A DNA stretch of 64,000 bases from JBOFIQ01 sp051654905 (GTDB lineage Bacteria > Actinomycetota > Actinomycetes > Propionibacteriales > Propionibacteriaceae): positions 1 through 64,000 of the forward strand of contig JBOFYY010000144.1 in assembly GCA_051654905.1 (NCBI GenBank), given 5' to 3'. Under the pieces are notes generated by a model that saw only the letters and a program-made list of their open reading frames with translations, made no database searches and was not told the origin of the DNA. This document shows positions 15,927 to 23,775 of this stretch, one piece after another; position 1 is the stretch's first letter, and the number at the start of each line of letters is the position of its first letter. A program made the position numbers and the translations under genes.

Positions 15927-17081
15927 GTGGCAACTGCATCTCAAAATTACCTAGCAGTTATTAAGGTCGTCGGTGTTGGTGGCGGCGGTGTTAATGCTGT
16001 CAATCGTATGATCGAGCAAGGACTGCGAGGTGTCGAGTTCATTGCAGTGAATACTGATGCTCAGGCACTCCTGATGTCTGACGCGGATGTGAAGCTCGAT
16101 ATTGGTCGAGAACTGACCCGTGGTCTAGGCGCTGGTGCTGATCCCGATAAGGGCCGTCAGGCAGCCGAAGATCATGCTGATCAGATCGAAGATGCCCTTA
16201 AAGGCGCTGACATGGTTTTCGTGACAGCAGGCGAGGGTGGCGGTACCGGTACCGGCGCAGCTCCAGTGGTGGCTCGTATTGCCCGCGCATTGGGGGCTCT
16301 TACTATCGGTGTTGTTACTCGTCCCTTCTCCTTTGAAGGAAAGCGTCGTTCGACACAAGCAGAGTCAGGTATCTCTTCGCTGCGTGAAGAGGTTGATACC
16401 CTGATCGTTATTCCTAATGACAAGTTGCTACAGATGGCAGATCATCAGATCGCTATCCTTGACGCTTTCCGCCAAGCAGATCAGGTCTTGTTACAGGGCG
16501 TTTCTGGAATCACTGATCTCATCACGACCCCAGGTCTGATTAACTTGGACTTTGCTGACGTGAAGTCGGTTATGAGCAATGCTGGTAGCGCTTTGATGGG
16601 TATTGGTTCGGCCCGTGGCGAAGATCGTGCTCGCGCCGCTGCCGAAATGGCAGTATCTAGCCCACTGCTAGAGGCAAGTATCGACGGTGCTCGCGGAGTG
16701 TTGCTCTCTATTGCTGGTGGTTCCGATTTGGGTCTGTTCGAGGTATCAGCTGCAGCTAATCTCATTGAGGCAGCCGCTCATGATGAAGCCAATATCATTT
16801 TTGGTACGGTCATCGATGATGCGCTGGGCGATGAGGTTCGGGTAACTGTGATCGCTGCTGGTTTTGATGGTGGTGAGCCGCCACGACGTCAGCCAGCTCA
16901 GCAGCGTTCGATGTCTAACGCAACAACAGCTGCTCCTCCGCAGCCTGTTACTCGGAATCCAGTAGCTCAGCCTGTAGTAGAGCAGTCGGCTCGCCCAGCT
17001 GCAGCAACTTCTGGTTTTGGGCCAACGCCTGCTTCATCGATAGCTGATGATGACCTTGATATCCCAGATTTCCTAAAGTAA
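15927..17081 (+). CDS. ftsZ: Cell division GTPase FtsZ
   Basis: 384 residues. Tubulin-like GTPase that forms the Z ring. The N-terminus IKVVGVGGGGVNAVNRMI, the signature GGGTGTGAAPVVA, the T7 loop region NLDFADVKSVM and the C-terminal core are all standard. A variable Pro/Gln/Ala linker (about residues 320-370) leads to the conserved C-terminal peptide DDLDIPDFLK that binds SepF. The GTG at 15927, preceded by AAGGCGGAG, is preferred over an upstream in-frame start at 15849, because FtsZ proteins begin just before this core. Codon choice is that of a highly expressed gene. Confidence 0.97.
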   Translation: MATASQNYLAVIKVVGVGGGGVNAVNRMIEQGLRGVEFIAVNTDAQALLMSDADVKLDIGRELTRGLGAGADPDKGRQAAEDHADQIEDALKGADMVFVTAGEGGGTGTGAAPVVARIARALGALTIGVVTRPFSFEGKRRSTQAESGISSLREEVDTLIVIPNDKLLQMADHQIAILDAFRQADQVLLQGVSGITDLITTPGLINLDFADVKSVMSNAGSALMGIGSARGEDRARAAAEMAVSSPLLEASIDGARGVLLSIAGGSDLGLFEVSAAANLIEAAAHDEANIIFGTVIDDALGDEVRVTVIAAGFDGGEPPRRQPAQQRSMSNATTAAPPQPVTRNPVAQPVVEQSARPAAATSGFGPTPASSIADDDLDIPDFLK

Positions 17082-17088
17082 CTAATCT

Positions 17089-17781
17089 GTGTTTGATACT
17101 TTATTGGACGATCCTGACGCCAGTGGTGTCAGGATCGTCTTCACATCTAGAGCCGGACATCTGGTTACAGATAGTGAAATTACAGCCCTTAAAGATAGTT
17201 TTGGGTTAGCAGATATTGCACAACTGGGGCAGATTCATTCTGCGATATCACATCTTGTTACCTCAGAGAATCTAATGAATTTTACTAAGCCGATTCTGCC
17301 TGAAGGTGATGCTTTAGTGACTCGGTTACGTACCGATAAACCGATAGCATTATTGGTGCGGATAGCAGATTGTGTTCCAGTAGTTTTGGCAGATAGTAAA
17401 GCTGGTGTTGTCGCCGCAGCGCATGCGGGGCGTCGTGGTTTTGATAAAGGGATACTTCCTAGCACCGTGGCAGCTATGCGATCAGTAGGAGCACGTCGGA
17501 TTAAGGCATGGATCGGTCCTCATATCTGTGGTTCCTGCTACGAAGTTCCCCAAGCTATGCATGATGATATTTCTTCTCGTCATGAAGCAGTTTCTGTTGT
17601 AACTCGGCAAGGAACGCCTGCGCTTGATCTAGGCGCAGGATGTGAGCGTCAACTACAACAGTTAGGTCTTGACGTGCAACGTAGCCGGATTTGTACTTAT
17701 GAGACTACTGATTTGCACTCGTATCGTCGTGATGGGGACAGATCTGGTCGTAACGGCATGCTTATTTGGTTAGATAACTAG
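17089..17781 (+). CDS. pgeF: Peptidoglycan editing factor PgeF (YfiH/DUF152)
   Basis: 230 residues. The family is a laccase-domain enzyme; E. coli YfiH prevents misincorporation of L-Ser into peptidoglycan precursors, and relatives have purine nucleoside phosphorylase activity. The metal-binding and active-site motifs are visible: QIHSA near residue 48, ADCVPVVLAD, AAAHAGRRG and GPHICGSCYEV, ending in the usual YSYRRDG-like SYRRDGDRSGRNG. The start is 7 bases after ftsZ, so the two are co-transcribed. The yggS gene that often follows is absent. Confidence 0.93.
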   Translation: MFDTLLDDPDASGVRIVFTSRAGHLVTDSEITALKDSFGLADIAQLGQIHSAISHLVTSENLMNFTKPILPEGDALVTRLRTDKPIALLVRIADCVPVVLADSKAGVVAAAHAGRRGFDKGILPSTVAAMRSVGARRIKAWIGPHICGSCYEVPQAMHDDISSRHEAVSVVTRQGTPALDLGAGCERQLQQLGLDVQRSRICTYETTDLHSYRRDGDRSGRNGMLIWLDN

Positions 17782-17866
17782 AAGCTACTATGCGTGTCGC
17801 GCGGCTTATAACGTATTAGTGGAGCTACCGTTAAAAGGGTCTGATGAGCCTGAATCTAGGAGTGAA

Positions 17867-18385
17867 ATGGCTGACCTGTTGCGTAAAGGTGCCACGTGGC
17901 TCGGTCTGGTAGTTGATGATAACTACTCAGATAGCCGGGACCAAAACTATGAGGAATATGGGGAAGATGACTATGAATCAACCGAAATGGTTGATTTTGA
18001 CGAAGATTCTGAGCCTACAAATGTAACTCAACTTCCGCGTCGTCGTCCACAGGGGGCGCGTACTGATACCTATCGTCCCTCACCTATTCCGGAGGAAAGC
18101 GTGGCTGATTTATCTAAAATTGTGACGGTAAGTCCGCGGAGTTACAATGATGCACGTACTATTGGCGAACACTACCGCGACAATATCCCTGTCATCATGA
18201 ATCTCACTGAGATGGATGACGCAGATGCTAAGAGATTGGTTGATTTCGCGGCGGGATTAGTTTTCGGGCTACGGGGAACTATAGAACGTGTGACAAGCAA
18301 AGTTTTCCTATTGTCACCGCTTAATATCAGTGTGGCTGCGGAGGATAAAGAGCGTATTGCTGGTGGGTTCTATAACCAATCCTAA
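17867..18385 (+). CDS. sepF: FtsZ-interacting division protein SepF
   Basis: 172 residues. SepF links FtsZ to the membrane. The ATG at 17867 follows TAGGAG by 5 bases and gives MADLLRKGATWLGLVVDD, the expected amphipathic membrane-anchoring start; a GTG at 17819 is also in frame. An acidic linker follows, then the SepF core (about residues 95-165) with SPRSYNDARTIGEHYRDNIPVIMNLTEMDDADAKRLVDFAAGLVFGLRGTIERV. It lies between pgeF and wag31; yggT, usually found between sepF and wag31, is missing. Confidence 0.94.
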   Translation: MADLLRKGATWLGLVVDDNYSDSRDQNYEEYGEDDYESTEMVDFDEDSEPTNVTQLPRRRPQGARTDTYRPSPIPEESVADLSKIVTVSPRSYNDARTIGEHYRDNIPVIMNLTEMDDADAKRLVDFAAGLVFGLRGTIERVTSKVFLLSPLNISVAAEDKERIAGGFYNQS

Positions 18386-18496
18386 AGTTCTACTTGATGG
18401 TAATTATCATAGAAATCAGTCGATAGGCTGCACTTTCGTGATGTTCAAGGTAAGCTAATTTCGCAATTGTTTTCTCTGATCTTGAAGGTGACACAC

Positions 18497-19528
18497 ATGA
18501 CGCTCACGCTCGACGAGGTTCGTAAGACTCGTTTTCATATGGCTCGCCGTGCCGGTTACGAAGTGACTGACGTCGACAACTTTGTCGATAAGGTTGAGTC
18601 AACAATCATGCACCTTGCTGCAGAAAATGAAACGTTGAAGCAGCAGCTTTCCACTATTTCAAAAGCGGAGACAGCTCCAGTAGCTGCTACTGTCGATGCG
18701 GGTCTCTCTAAGGAAAATGAGCGACTTAGCGCTGAGCTTCAAGAGGCTCGCAAAGCTGCAGCTGATAGTGCGGCAACTGCTGAGCTTACCAACGAACGGC
18801 TTCGTAAAGAGCTAGAAGAGGCTCGTAAAGCTGTGGCCGCTGGTAATGCTGACGCTGCGCTAAAGGGCGAAACTGAACGGCTTCGTAAAGAAGCTGATGA
18901 GGCTCGTGCAGAACTAGACCAGCTGCGTAAGGAAAATGAGCAGTTGCGACAGGCTCCAGTTGCAGAAATAGCTCCTCTTATAGCTGAAAATGGTGGCAAG
19001 GTCGAAAAGATCGTAGTCACTAGCAGTGCAGAGGCTTCGCCAGCGGTTGTCCGGTTGGTGGAGCTAGCTACGTCACAAGCTGAGCAGGTCGTAGCAGAAG
19101 CTAACACAGAAGCAACTCGCAAAATTGAAGAGGCTAACCGTCAGGCGCATGAGATTACGGTAGATGCTCGTACTAAAGCAGAGCGAGTAGAATCCGAAGC
19201 TCGAGTTAATGCTGAAAAGGTAACTGCGGAAGCTAAGCTTCATGCCGATAACCTTAATAATGAGGTAGCTTCGAAGCGGACTGCTCTCTTTACCGCGTTG
19301 GAATCTGAACGAGATGCTCTTCGTAGCAAGGTAGAAGAACTTCGTGGTTTCGAATCCACTTTCCGCAGTAATCTGACTGATCACCTAAAGGGACAGATTG
19401 CTTCGCTGGAGAAGAGTACTTTAGAGCCAGCTGCTATACCAGGTATTTTGTCTGAACCAGTCGAGAAAGAAGCTGAGAATAATTCTTCTACGCCTCGTCT
19501 TGACGAGTTACTTGGTGACAATAAGTAA
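18497..19528 (+). CDS. wag31: Polar growth and septation scaffold Wag31/DivIVA
   Basis: 343 residues. The N-terminal DivIVA membrane-binding segment is MTLTLDEVRKTRFHMARRAGYEVTDVDNFVDKVE, followed by a long Glu/Ala/Arg coiled coil (about residues 75-170) with imperfect internal repeats of ERLRKELEEARKA, and a second coiled coil after residue 190. In actinobacteria Wag31 marks negatively curved membrane and directs cell-wall synthesis. The ATG at 18497 follows GAAGGTG; an in-frame ATG at 18467 would add ten residues not typical of the family. A strong terminator closes the cluster. Confidence 0.92.
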   Translation: MTLTLDEVRKTRFHMARRAGYEVTDVDNFVDKVESTIMHLAAENETLKQQLSTISKAETAPVAATVDAGLSKENERLSAELQEARKAAADSAATAELTNERLRKELEEARKAVAAGNADAALKGETERLRKEADEARAELDQLRKENEQLRQAPVAEIAPLIAENGGKVEKIVVTSSAEASPAVVRLVELATSQAEQVVAEANTEATRKIEEANRQAHEITVDARTKAERVESEARVNAEKVTAEAKLHADNLNNEVASKRTALFTALESERDALRSKVEELRGFESTFRSNLTDHLKGQIASLEKSTLEPAAIPGILSEPVEKEAENNSSTPRLDELLGDNK

Positions 19529-19543
19529 CCAATTTTAGTTGGC

Positions 19544-19580
19544 AAAAACCTCGCCGCCTTGCGGCGGGGTTTTTGTTTTT
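19544..19580 (+). terminator. Intrinsic terminator of the dcw cluster
   Basis: AAAAACCTCGCCGC pairs with GCGGCGGGGTTTTT around a CTT loop and is followed by further T residues. It marks the end of the wag31 transcript. Confidence 0.92.
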
Positions 19581-19630
19581 GAGAGAAATCGTGTACGCTC
19601 TGCGCTACCGCTTCAAAGGAGATTAAGAAA

Positions 19631-20056
19631 GTGACTACTCATAAGAGCGCTGCTCAGAATCCCGCTGATGTTCCCGTGCGTGATGGCGAAGATGCGTGGA
19701 CCGCTGATGAGTTGCAAGAGGTTCGTGAAGAGCTAGAAGCTGATATCGCTCATATGCGTGCTCAGATTCATACTGCAGAATCAGAGCTAGCTGATTTGCT
19801 GCATGATGGCAATGATGGAGCTGGACGCGATCCAGCAGATGTTGGCTCCATTAACTTTGAGCGTGATCAAGAGATGAGTTTGACTGCAAATCTGAAAGAT
19901 ATGTTGTTGCAGTCCGAACATGCTTTAGAACGGTTAAAGGCTGGCAGCTATGGTCGTTGCGAAGCTTGTGGTGAGCCTATCGGTAAAGGACGTCTGCAGG
20001 CATTCCCTCGCGCCACTATGTGCATGGCGTGCAAGCAGCGTGAGGAGCGACGGTAG
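19631..20056 (+). CDS. DksA/TraR-type C4 zinc-finger protein
   Basis: 141 residues. An N-terminal helical hairpin (about 20-100) is followed by the zinc finger CEACGEPIGKGRLQAFPRATMCMAC, a C-x2-C...C-x2-C pattern of the DksA/TraR family. Family members bind RNA polymerase through the secondary channel. In actinobacteria this small protein is commonly adjacent to lspA and rluD-like genes, as here. The GTG start has AAAGGAG 9 bases upstream. Its TAG stop overlaps the proposed lspA start. Confidence 0.88.
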   Translation: MTTHKSAAQNPADVPVRDGEDAWTADELQEVREELEADIAHMRAQIHTAESELADLLHDGNDGAGRDPADVGSINFERDQEMSLTANLKDMLLQSEHALERLKAGSYGRCEACGEPIGKGRLQAFPRATMCMACKQREERR

Positions 20057-20598
20057 CTAAAGAGACCGAGGATAATACCTCGGCTACTTTAATTTCACGC
20101 CGGCAATCATGGATATGGATTGCCGGAATATTTCTGTGCGGTTTAGTAGTTGACCAAGCCACGAAGGCATGGGCGTTAGAGTCGCTAACGCTAGGGGAAC
20201 CAAAGCCTGCTATTGGAAAGCTGCTCCAGTTCAATCTGGTACGTAACTCAGGTGCAGCTTTTTCGCTGTTAGCTGGACATACTTGGATCTTTACCTGTTT
20301 TGCCACTCTTGTTTTAGGGGCTGCATTATTTTGGTTTGCTCCGCAAGTAAGAGTGCGCTCTTGGGCAATTGTTGTGGGACTTTTCACTGCGGGTATCTCA
20401 GGAAATCTTATTGATCGTTTCTTGCGGCCACCTAGTTTTGGACAAGGGCATGTAATAGATTTCTTAGAGTTGCCACATTGGCCAATTTTTAATGTTGCAG
20501 ATATGTGCATCTGCGCAGCTGCAGCCTTAGTGGTAGTGCTTTCAATCGTTAGTTCTGTTGGTCATGATGGTAAAATTCGATCTGACAGAGAAAGCTGA
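20053..20598 (+). CDS. lspA: Prolipoprotein signal peptidase LspA (non-canonical start)
   Basis: About 181 residues, four membrane segments. LspA removes lipoprotein signal peptides after lipidation. The conserved blocks are intact and in frame: VVDQATKAWA, FNLVRNSGAAFSLLAG, GNLIDRFLRP with the first catalytic Asp, and FNVADMCI with the second. The frame is open from 20044, yet no in-frame ATG, GTG or TTG exists before GTG 20353, which lies inside the protein after the N-terminal blocks. GTA 20053 is proposed because GAGGAG ends 5 bases upstream and it overlaps the TAG stop of the preceding gene. ATT 20092, or a -1 frameshift from that gene, are alternatives. Confidence 0.85.
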   Translation, partial: VAKETEDNTSATLISRRQSWIWIAGIFLCGLVVDQATKAWALESLTLGEPKPAIGKLLQFNLVRNSGAAFSLLAGHTWIFTCFATLVLGAALFWFAPQVRVRSWAIVVGLFTAGISGNLIDRFLRPPSFGQGHVIDFLELPHWPIFNVADMCICAAAALVVVLSIVSSVGHDGKIRSDRES

Positions 20599-20603
20599 AC
20601 CTC

Positions 20604-21527
20604 ATGGGAAATGTACTGTTTATTCCTGATGGTCTAGATGGAGAACGTTTAGACGCTGCGGCTGCTCGAATGCTGGGAGTTTCACGGTCGAGGATCGAAA
20701 CATTAGCAGTATTAGGAAAAGTTTGGCTTGACGGTAAGAATGCAGGAAAGTCAGAACGAGTACATGCTGGGCAAATGTTGGAAATTGATCTCGACGAAGA
20801 AAACTATGGAGTTAAAGTCACGCCACAGTTCGTAGAAAATATCGGCATTGTTTACGACGATCGCGATATCGTCGTCGTAGATAAGCCGGTTGGAGTAACT
20901 GCTCATCCTAGTTTGGGGTGGGATGGTCCTAGCGTCGTAGAACATTTAGCGGCGGCTGGATTCGCTATCTCAACGTCGGGTGCTCCTGAGCGGCAAGGAA
21001 TTGTTCAACGGCTAGATGTTGGAACATCTGGGTTGATGGTGGTAGCTAAATCAGAATCGGCATATTCGATACTGAAACAGGCTTTTCGAGATCGTACTGT
21101 TAATAAGACTTATCATGCGTTAGTGCAAGGGCATCCAGATCCGTTTACCGGAACGATTGAAGCGCCTATCGCTCGCCATCCGGGTCATAATTGGAAGATG
21201 GCTGTCGTGGCGGGAGGTCGTCCTTCGGTCACGCACTATGAAACTTTAGAAGCTCATAGAGCTGCAACTTTGGTTACGATTCATTTGGAAACAGGTCGAA
21301 CTCATCAGATTCGAGTTCATATGTCGGCAATGAATCATCCTTGTGTGGGAGATCCGTTGTATGGCTCAGATCCAGTATTAGCTGCGCGGCTGGGATTAGA
21401 AAGACAGTGGCTACATGCTATGAAATTGGGATTTATTCATCCCGGTAGCGGAGAATATGTGCAATTCGAGTCCGAGTACCCCCCAGATCTTGGACTATCG
21501 CTTCAGAGAGTACGATCGGACCGGTAG
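20604..21527 (+). CDS. RluA-family 23S rRNA pseudouridine synthase
   Basis: 307 residues. An N-terminal S4 RNA-binding domain (GERLDAAAARMLGVSRSRIETLAVLGKVWLDG) precedes the RluA catalytic domain with the active-site Asp in QRLDVGTSGLMVVAKS, then NKTYHALV and ETGRTHQIRVHM, all diagnostic of RluD/RluA enzymes. It probably modifies helix 69 or a nearby site of 23S rRNA; the exact target cannot be read from sequence. It starts 5 bases after lspA and is presumably co-transcribed. Confidence 0.9.
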   Translation: MGNVLFIPDGLDGERLDAAAARMLGVSRSRIETLAVLGKVWLDGKNAGKSERVHAGQMLEIDLDEENYGVKVTPQFVENIGIVYDDRDIVVVDKPVGVTAHPSLGWDGPSVVEHLAAAGFAISTSGAPERQGIVQRLDVGTSGLMVVAKSESAYSILKQAFRDRTVNKTYHALVQGHPDPFTGTIEAPIARHPGHNWKMAVVAGGRPSVTHYETLEAHRAATLVTIHLETGRTHQIRVHMSAMNHPCVGDPLYGSDPVLAARLGLERQWLHAMKLGFIHPGSGEYVQFESEYPPDLGLSLQRVRSDR

Positions 21528-21530
21528 TAT
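21502..21530 (+). promoter_or_regulatory. Possible leaderless promoter for pyk
   Basis: TTCAGA (21502-21507), a 17-base spacer and TAGTAT (21525-21530) lie 6 bases before the GTG start. No ribosome-binding site precedes that start, so a leaderless transcript fits. Confidence 0.4.
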
Positions 21531-21536
21531 TGTGCC

Positions 21537-22943
21537 GTGCGTAGAGCGAAAATAGTTTGTACCCTCGGCCCCGCCACTTCGACTCCGGAGCGAATCCGCG
21601 AATTAGTCGATGCTGGCATGGATGTGGCCCGTTTTAACATGTCTCACGGTGATCAAGCTGATAAGGCACAACTGCTTAAGATGGTTCGGGATGCGGCTGT
21701 AGCATCTGGCCGTGCAGTTGGTTGCTTGGCTGATCTGCAAGGACCCAAGATTCGTCTTGGGCGCTTTGCTGCTGGCCCTCATCAGCTTGCAGTTGGCGAT
21801 ACCTTCACTATCACCATTGACGACATTCAAGGCACCGCAGAGCGCGTGTCCACGACCTACAAAGGTCTTCCGCAAGATGTAAAGCCTGGGGACTTCCTCC
21901 TCATCGACGATGGCAAGGTAACTCTGGAGGCTGTTGAGGTCACAGCTACAGATGTCATTTGCTGCTGTGTAGTCGCTGGTGCCGTGAGCGATTCTAAGGG
22001 AATTAACCTTCCTGGCGTTGCAGTTAGCGTCCCAGCAATGAGTGAAAAAGATGAGTCTGATCTGCGCTGGGCTCTCAAAAATGGCTTCGATATCGTTGCG
22101 CTTTCCTTCGTGCGTGATGCTGCTGACGTCAAGCGGGTTCGCGAGATCATGGCAGAAGAAGGACGCAATGTCCCAGTTGTTGCCAAGATTGAGAAGCCAC
22201 AGGCTCTAGCAAATCTAGATGCCATCATTGATGCTTTTGATGCTTTCATGGTTGCTCGCGGTGACCTAGGCGTTGAGTTGCCGCTCGAAGAAGTTCCAGT
22301 TGCTCAGAAGAAAATTGTCTCTGCAGCTCGCAAGTGGGCCAAGCCAGTGATCGTGGCTACTCAGATGCTGGAATCAATGATTTCTGCGCCTCGCCCGACC
22401 CGCGCTGAAGCTTCTGACGTTGCTAACGCTGTTATTGACGGTGCTGATGCGGTCATGCTTTCAGGCGAGACCAGCGTTGGCGATTACCCCATTCTGACTG
22501 TGGAAACCATGGCTCGTATCGTCGAGTCTACGGAAGCGCATGCGCTAGAGCAGATTCGAGAAATTGACTGGGATCCGCATACCACTGGTGGCGTGATTGC
22601 TAAGGCTGCTGCCGAAGTTGCAGAGCGTCTAGAAGCTCGTTACTTAGTGTCATTCACTAAGTCGGGTGACAGCGCTCGTCGTATCTCGCGGCTTCGCATG
22701 TCGATGCCAGTTTTGGCTTTCACTCCTGATGAGAAGGTTCGTCAAGAACTAACTATGTCATGGGGAACTCAGACCTTCTTGACTCCGAAAGTTTCCGATA
22801 CTGATGCGATGGTTGCTGAGGTAGAGAAGACTCTTCGTAGCTTGAACATGGTGGAAAGCGGCGACAATATCGTTGTTGTTGCAGGCTACCCAATGGATAT
22901 TGTGGGTAATACCAACTGCCTACGAGTTCATAAGATTAGCTAA
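21537..22943 (+). CDS. pyk: Pyruvate kinase
   Basis: 468 residues. It converts phosphoenolpyruvate and ADP to pyruvate and ATP, the last step of glycolysis. The N-terminus RRAKIVCTLGPATSTPERIRELVDAGMDVARFNMSHG is standard. The active-site signature VVAKIEKPQALANLDAIIDAFDAFMVARGDLGVELP and VATQMLESMI follow, then the MLSGETSVGDYP block and the regulatory C-terminal domain. Codon use is strongly biased, as for a highly expressed gene. No Shine-Dalgarno sequence precedes the GTG start. Confidence 0.97.
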   Translation: MRRAKIVCTLGPATSTPERIRELVDAGMDVARFNMSHGDQADKAQLLKMVRDAAVASGRAVGCLADLQGPKIRLGRFAAGPHQLAVGDTFTITIDDIQGTAERVSTTYKGLPQDVKPGDFLLIDDGKVTLEAVEVTATDVICCCVVAGAVSDSKGINLPGVAVSVPAMSEKDESDLRWALKNGFDIVALSFVRDAADVKRVREIMAEEGRNVPVVAKIEKPQALANLDAIIDAFDAFMVARGDLGVELPLEEVPVAQKKIVSAARKWAKPVIVATQMLESMISAPRPTRAEASDVANAVIDGADAVMLSGETSVGDYPILTVETMARIVESTEAHALEQIREIDWDPHTTGGVIAKAAAEVAERLEARYLVSFTKSGDSARRISRLRMSMPVLAFTPDEKVRQELTMSWGTQTFLTPKVSDTDAMVAEVEKTLRSLNMVESGDNIVVVAGYPMDIVGNTNCLRVHKIS

Positions 22944-22995
22944 GAAGAAAGTTCACGCTACTGCGTGATCCACAGATAAGAATTGTGGGGGTTCG

Positions 22996-23078
22996 TACCC
23001 GGGAGGGGAGTCGAACCCCCACAGTCTTTCGACCAGACGGGTTTGAGCCGTCCGCGTATACCATTCCGCCACCCGGGC
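22996..23078 (-). tRNA. tRNA-Leu (anticodon CAA)
   Basis: On the minus strand a 7-bp acceptor stem (GCCCGGG with CCCGGGT), a D arm with GGCGGAATGGTATACGCG, an anticodon stem GACGG/CCGTC with loop CTCAAAC (anticodon CAA, reading UUG), a long class II variable arm and a T arm GGGGGTTCGACTCCCCT fold into a complete tRNA-Leu. CCA is not encoded. It sits between pyk and pdtaR on the opposite strand, with no integrase nearby. Confidence 0.95.
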
Positions 23079-23166
23079 TGGATGCTGCGCGTATAAGTAT
23101 GCCATGAGAAAGCCCTTCTTCGCTACGTAGCGACAAAAAGGTTCATTTACTGGAAGAATAGACATT

Positions 23167-23775
23167 GTGACGAATGATCAGAACAGCGCTCCCAGCCGAT
23201 CCCGTGTACTAGTGGCTGAAGATGAAGCGCTTATCCGCCTTGACCTAGTCGAGCTCCTCACCGAAGAGGGATATAACGTAGTAGCACAAGCTGGAAATGG
23301 CGAAGAAGCCGTTGATTTAGCGCGTGAGCATAAGCCTGATCTTGTGGTGATGGACGTAAAAATGCCGAAAATGGACGGCATCTCAGCAGCTGAGATTATT
23401 GCGAGTGAGCGCATTGCTCCGGTTGTTATGCTGACAGCTTTTTCGCAGCGCGATCTGATTGAGCGTGCTTCGGAAGCCGGGGCAATGGCATATGTTGTCA
23501 AACCTTTTGATGCCAGTGATGTTGTTCCTGCAATTGAAATTGCGATGGCGCGCTTTGCTGAACTTACAGCAGTCGAATCTGAAATAGCTGATTTGGAAGA
23601 GCGGTTAGCATCGCGTAAAACAGTTGACCAAGCTAAAGCTATTTTGCAGTCTAAAGGTTTGACCGAAGCTCAGGCTTTCCGTTGGATTCAGAAAACGGCT
23701 ATGGATCTACGAAAGTCGATGAAAGAGGTCGCCCAGGGCGTTGTTGATCATCAACTATCTGAGAAGAAAAAGTGA
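23167..23775 (+). CDS. pdtaR: PdtaR-like response regulator with ANTAR RNA-binding domain
   Basis: 202 residues. A receiver domain with acidic pocket (VAEDEALIRLD), phospho-acceptor Asp63 in LVVMDVKMP and the conserved Lys in VVKPFD is followed by a helical linker and a C-terminal ANTAR domain (about 139-196, KTVDQAKAILQSKGLTEAQAF). PdtaR proteins are phosphorylated by the cytosolic histidine kinase PdtaS and act as antiterminators by binding paired hexaloop hairpins in RNA. PdtaS is not in this window. The stop overlaps polA by GTGA; the pyk-pdtaR-polA neighbourhood is typical of actinobacteria. Confidence 0.93.
   Translation: MTNDQNSAPSRSRVLVAEDEALIRLDLVELLTEEGYNVVAQAGNGEEAVDLAREHKPDLVVMDVKMPKMDGISAAEIIASERIAPVVMLTAFSQRDLIERASEAGAMAYVVKPFDASDVVPAIEIAMARFAELTAVESEIADLEERLASRKTVDQAKAILQSKGLTEAQAFRWIQKTAMDLRKSMKEVAQGVVDHQLSEKKK

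Noticed and set aside
20353..20598. Short version of lspA starting at GTG 20353
   Set aside because: It would lose the N-terminal half with the DQATK and RNSGAAFS blocks; the upstream frame encodes these intact.
22996..23078. tRNA-Leu as an attachment site for an integrated element
   Set aside because: No integrase, no duplicated tRNA end and only housekeeping genes on both sides.
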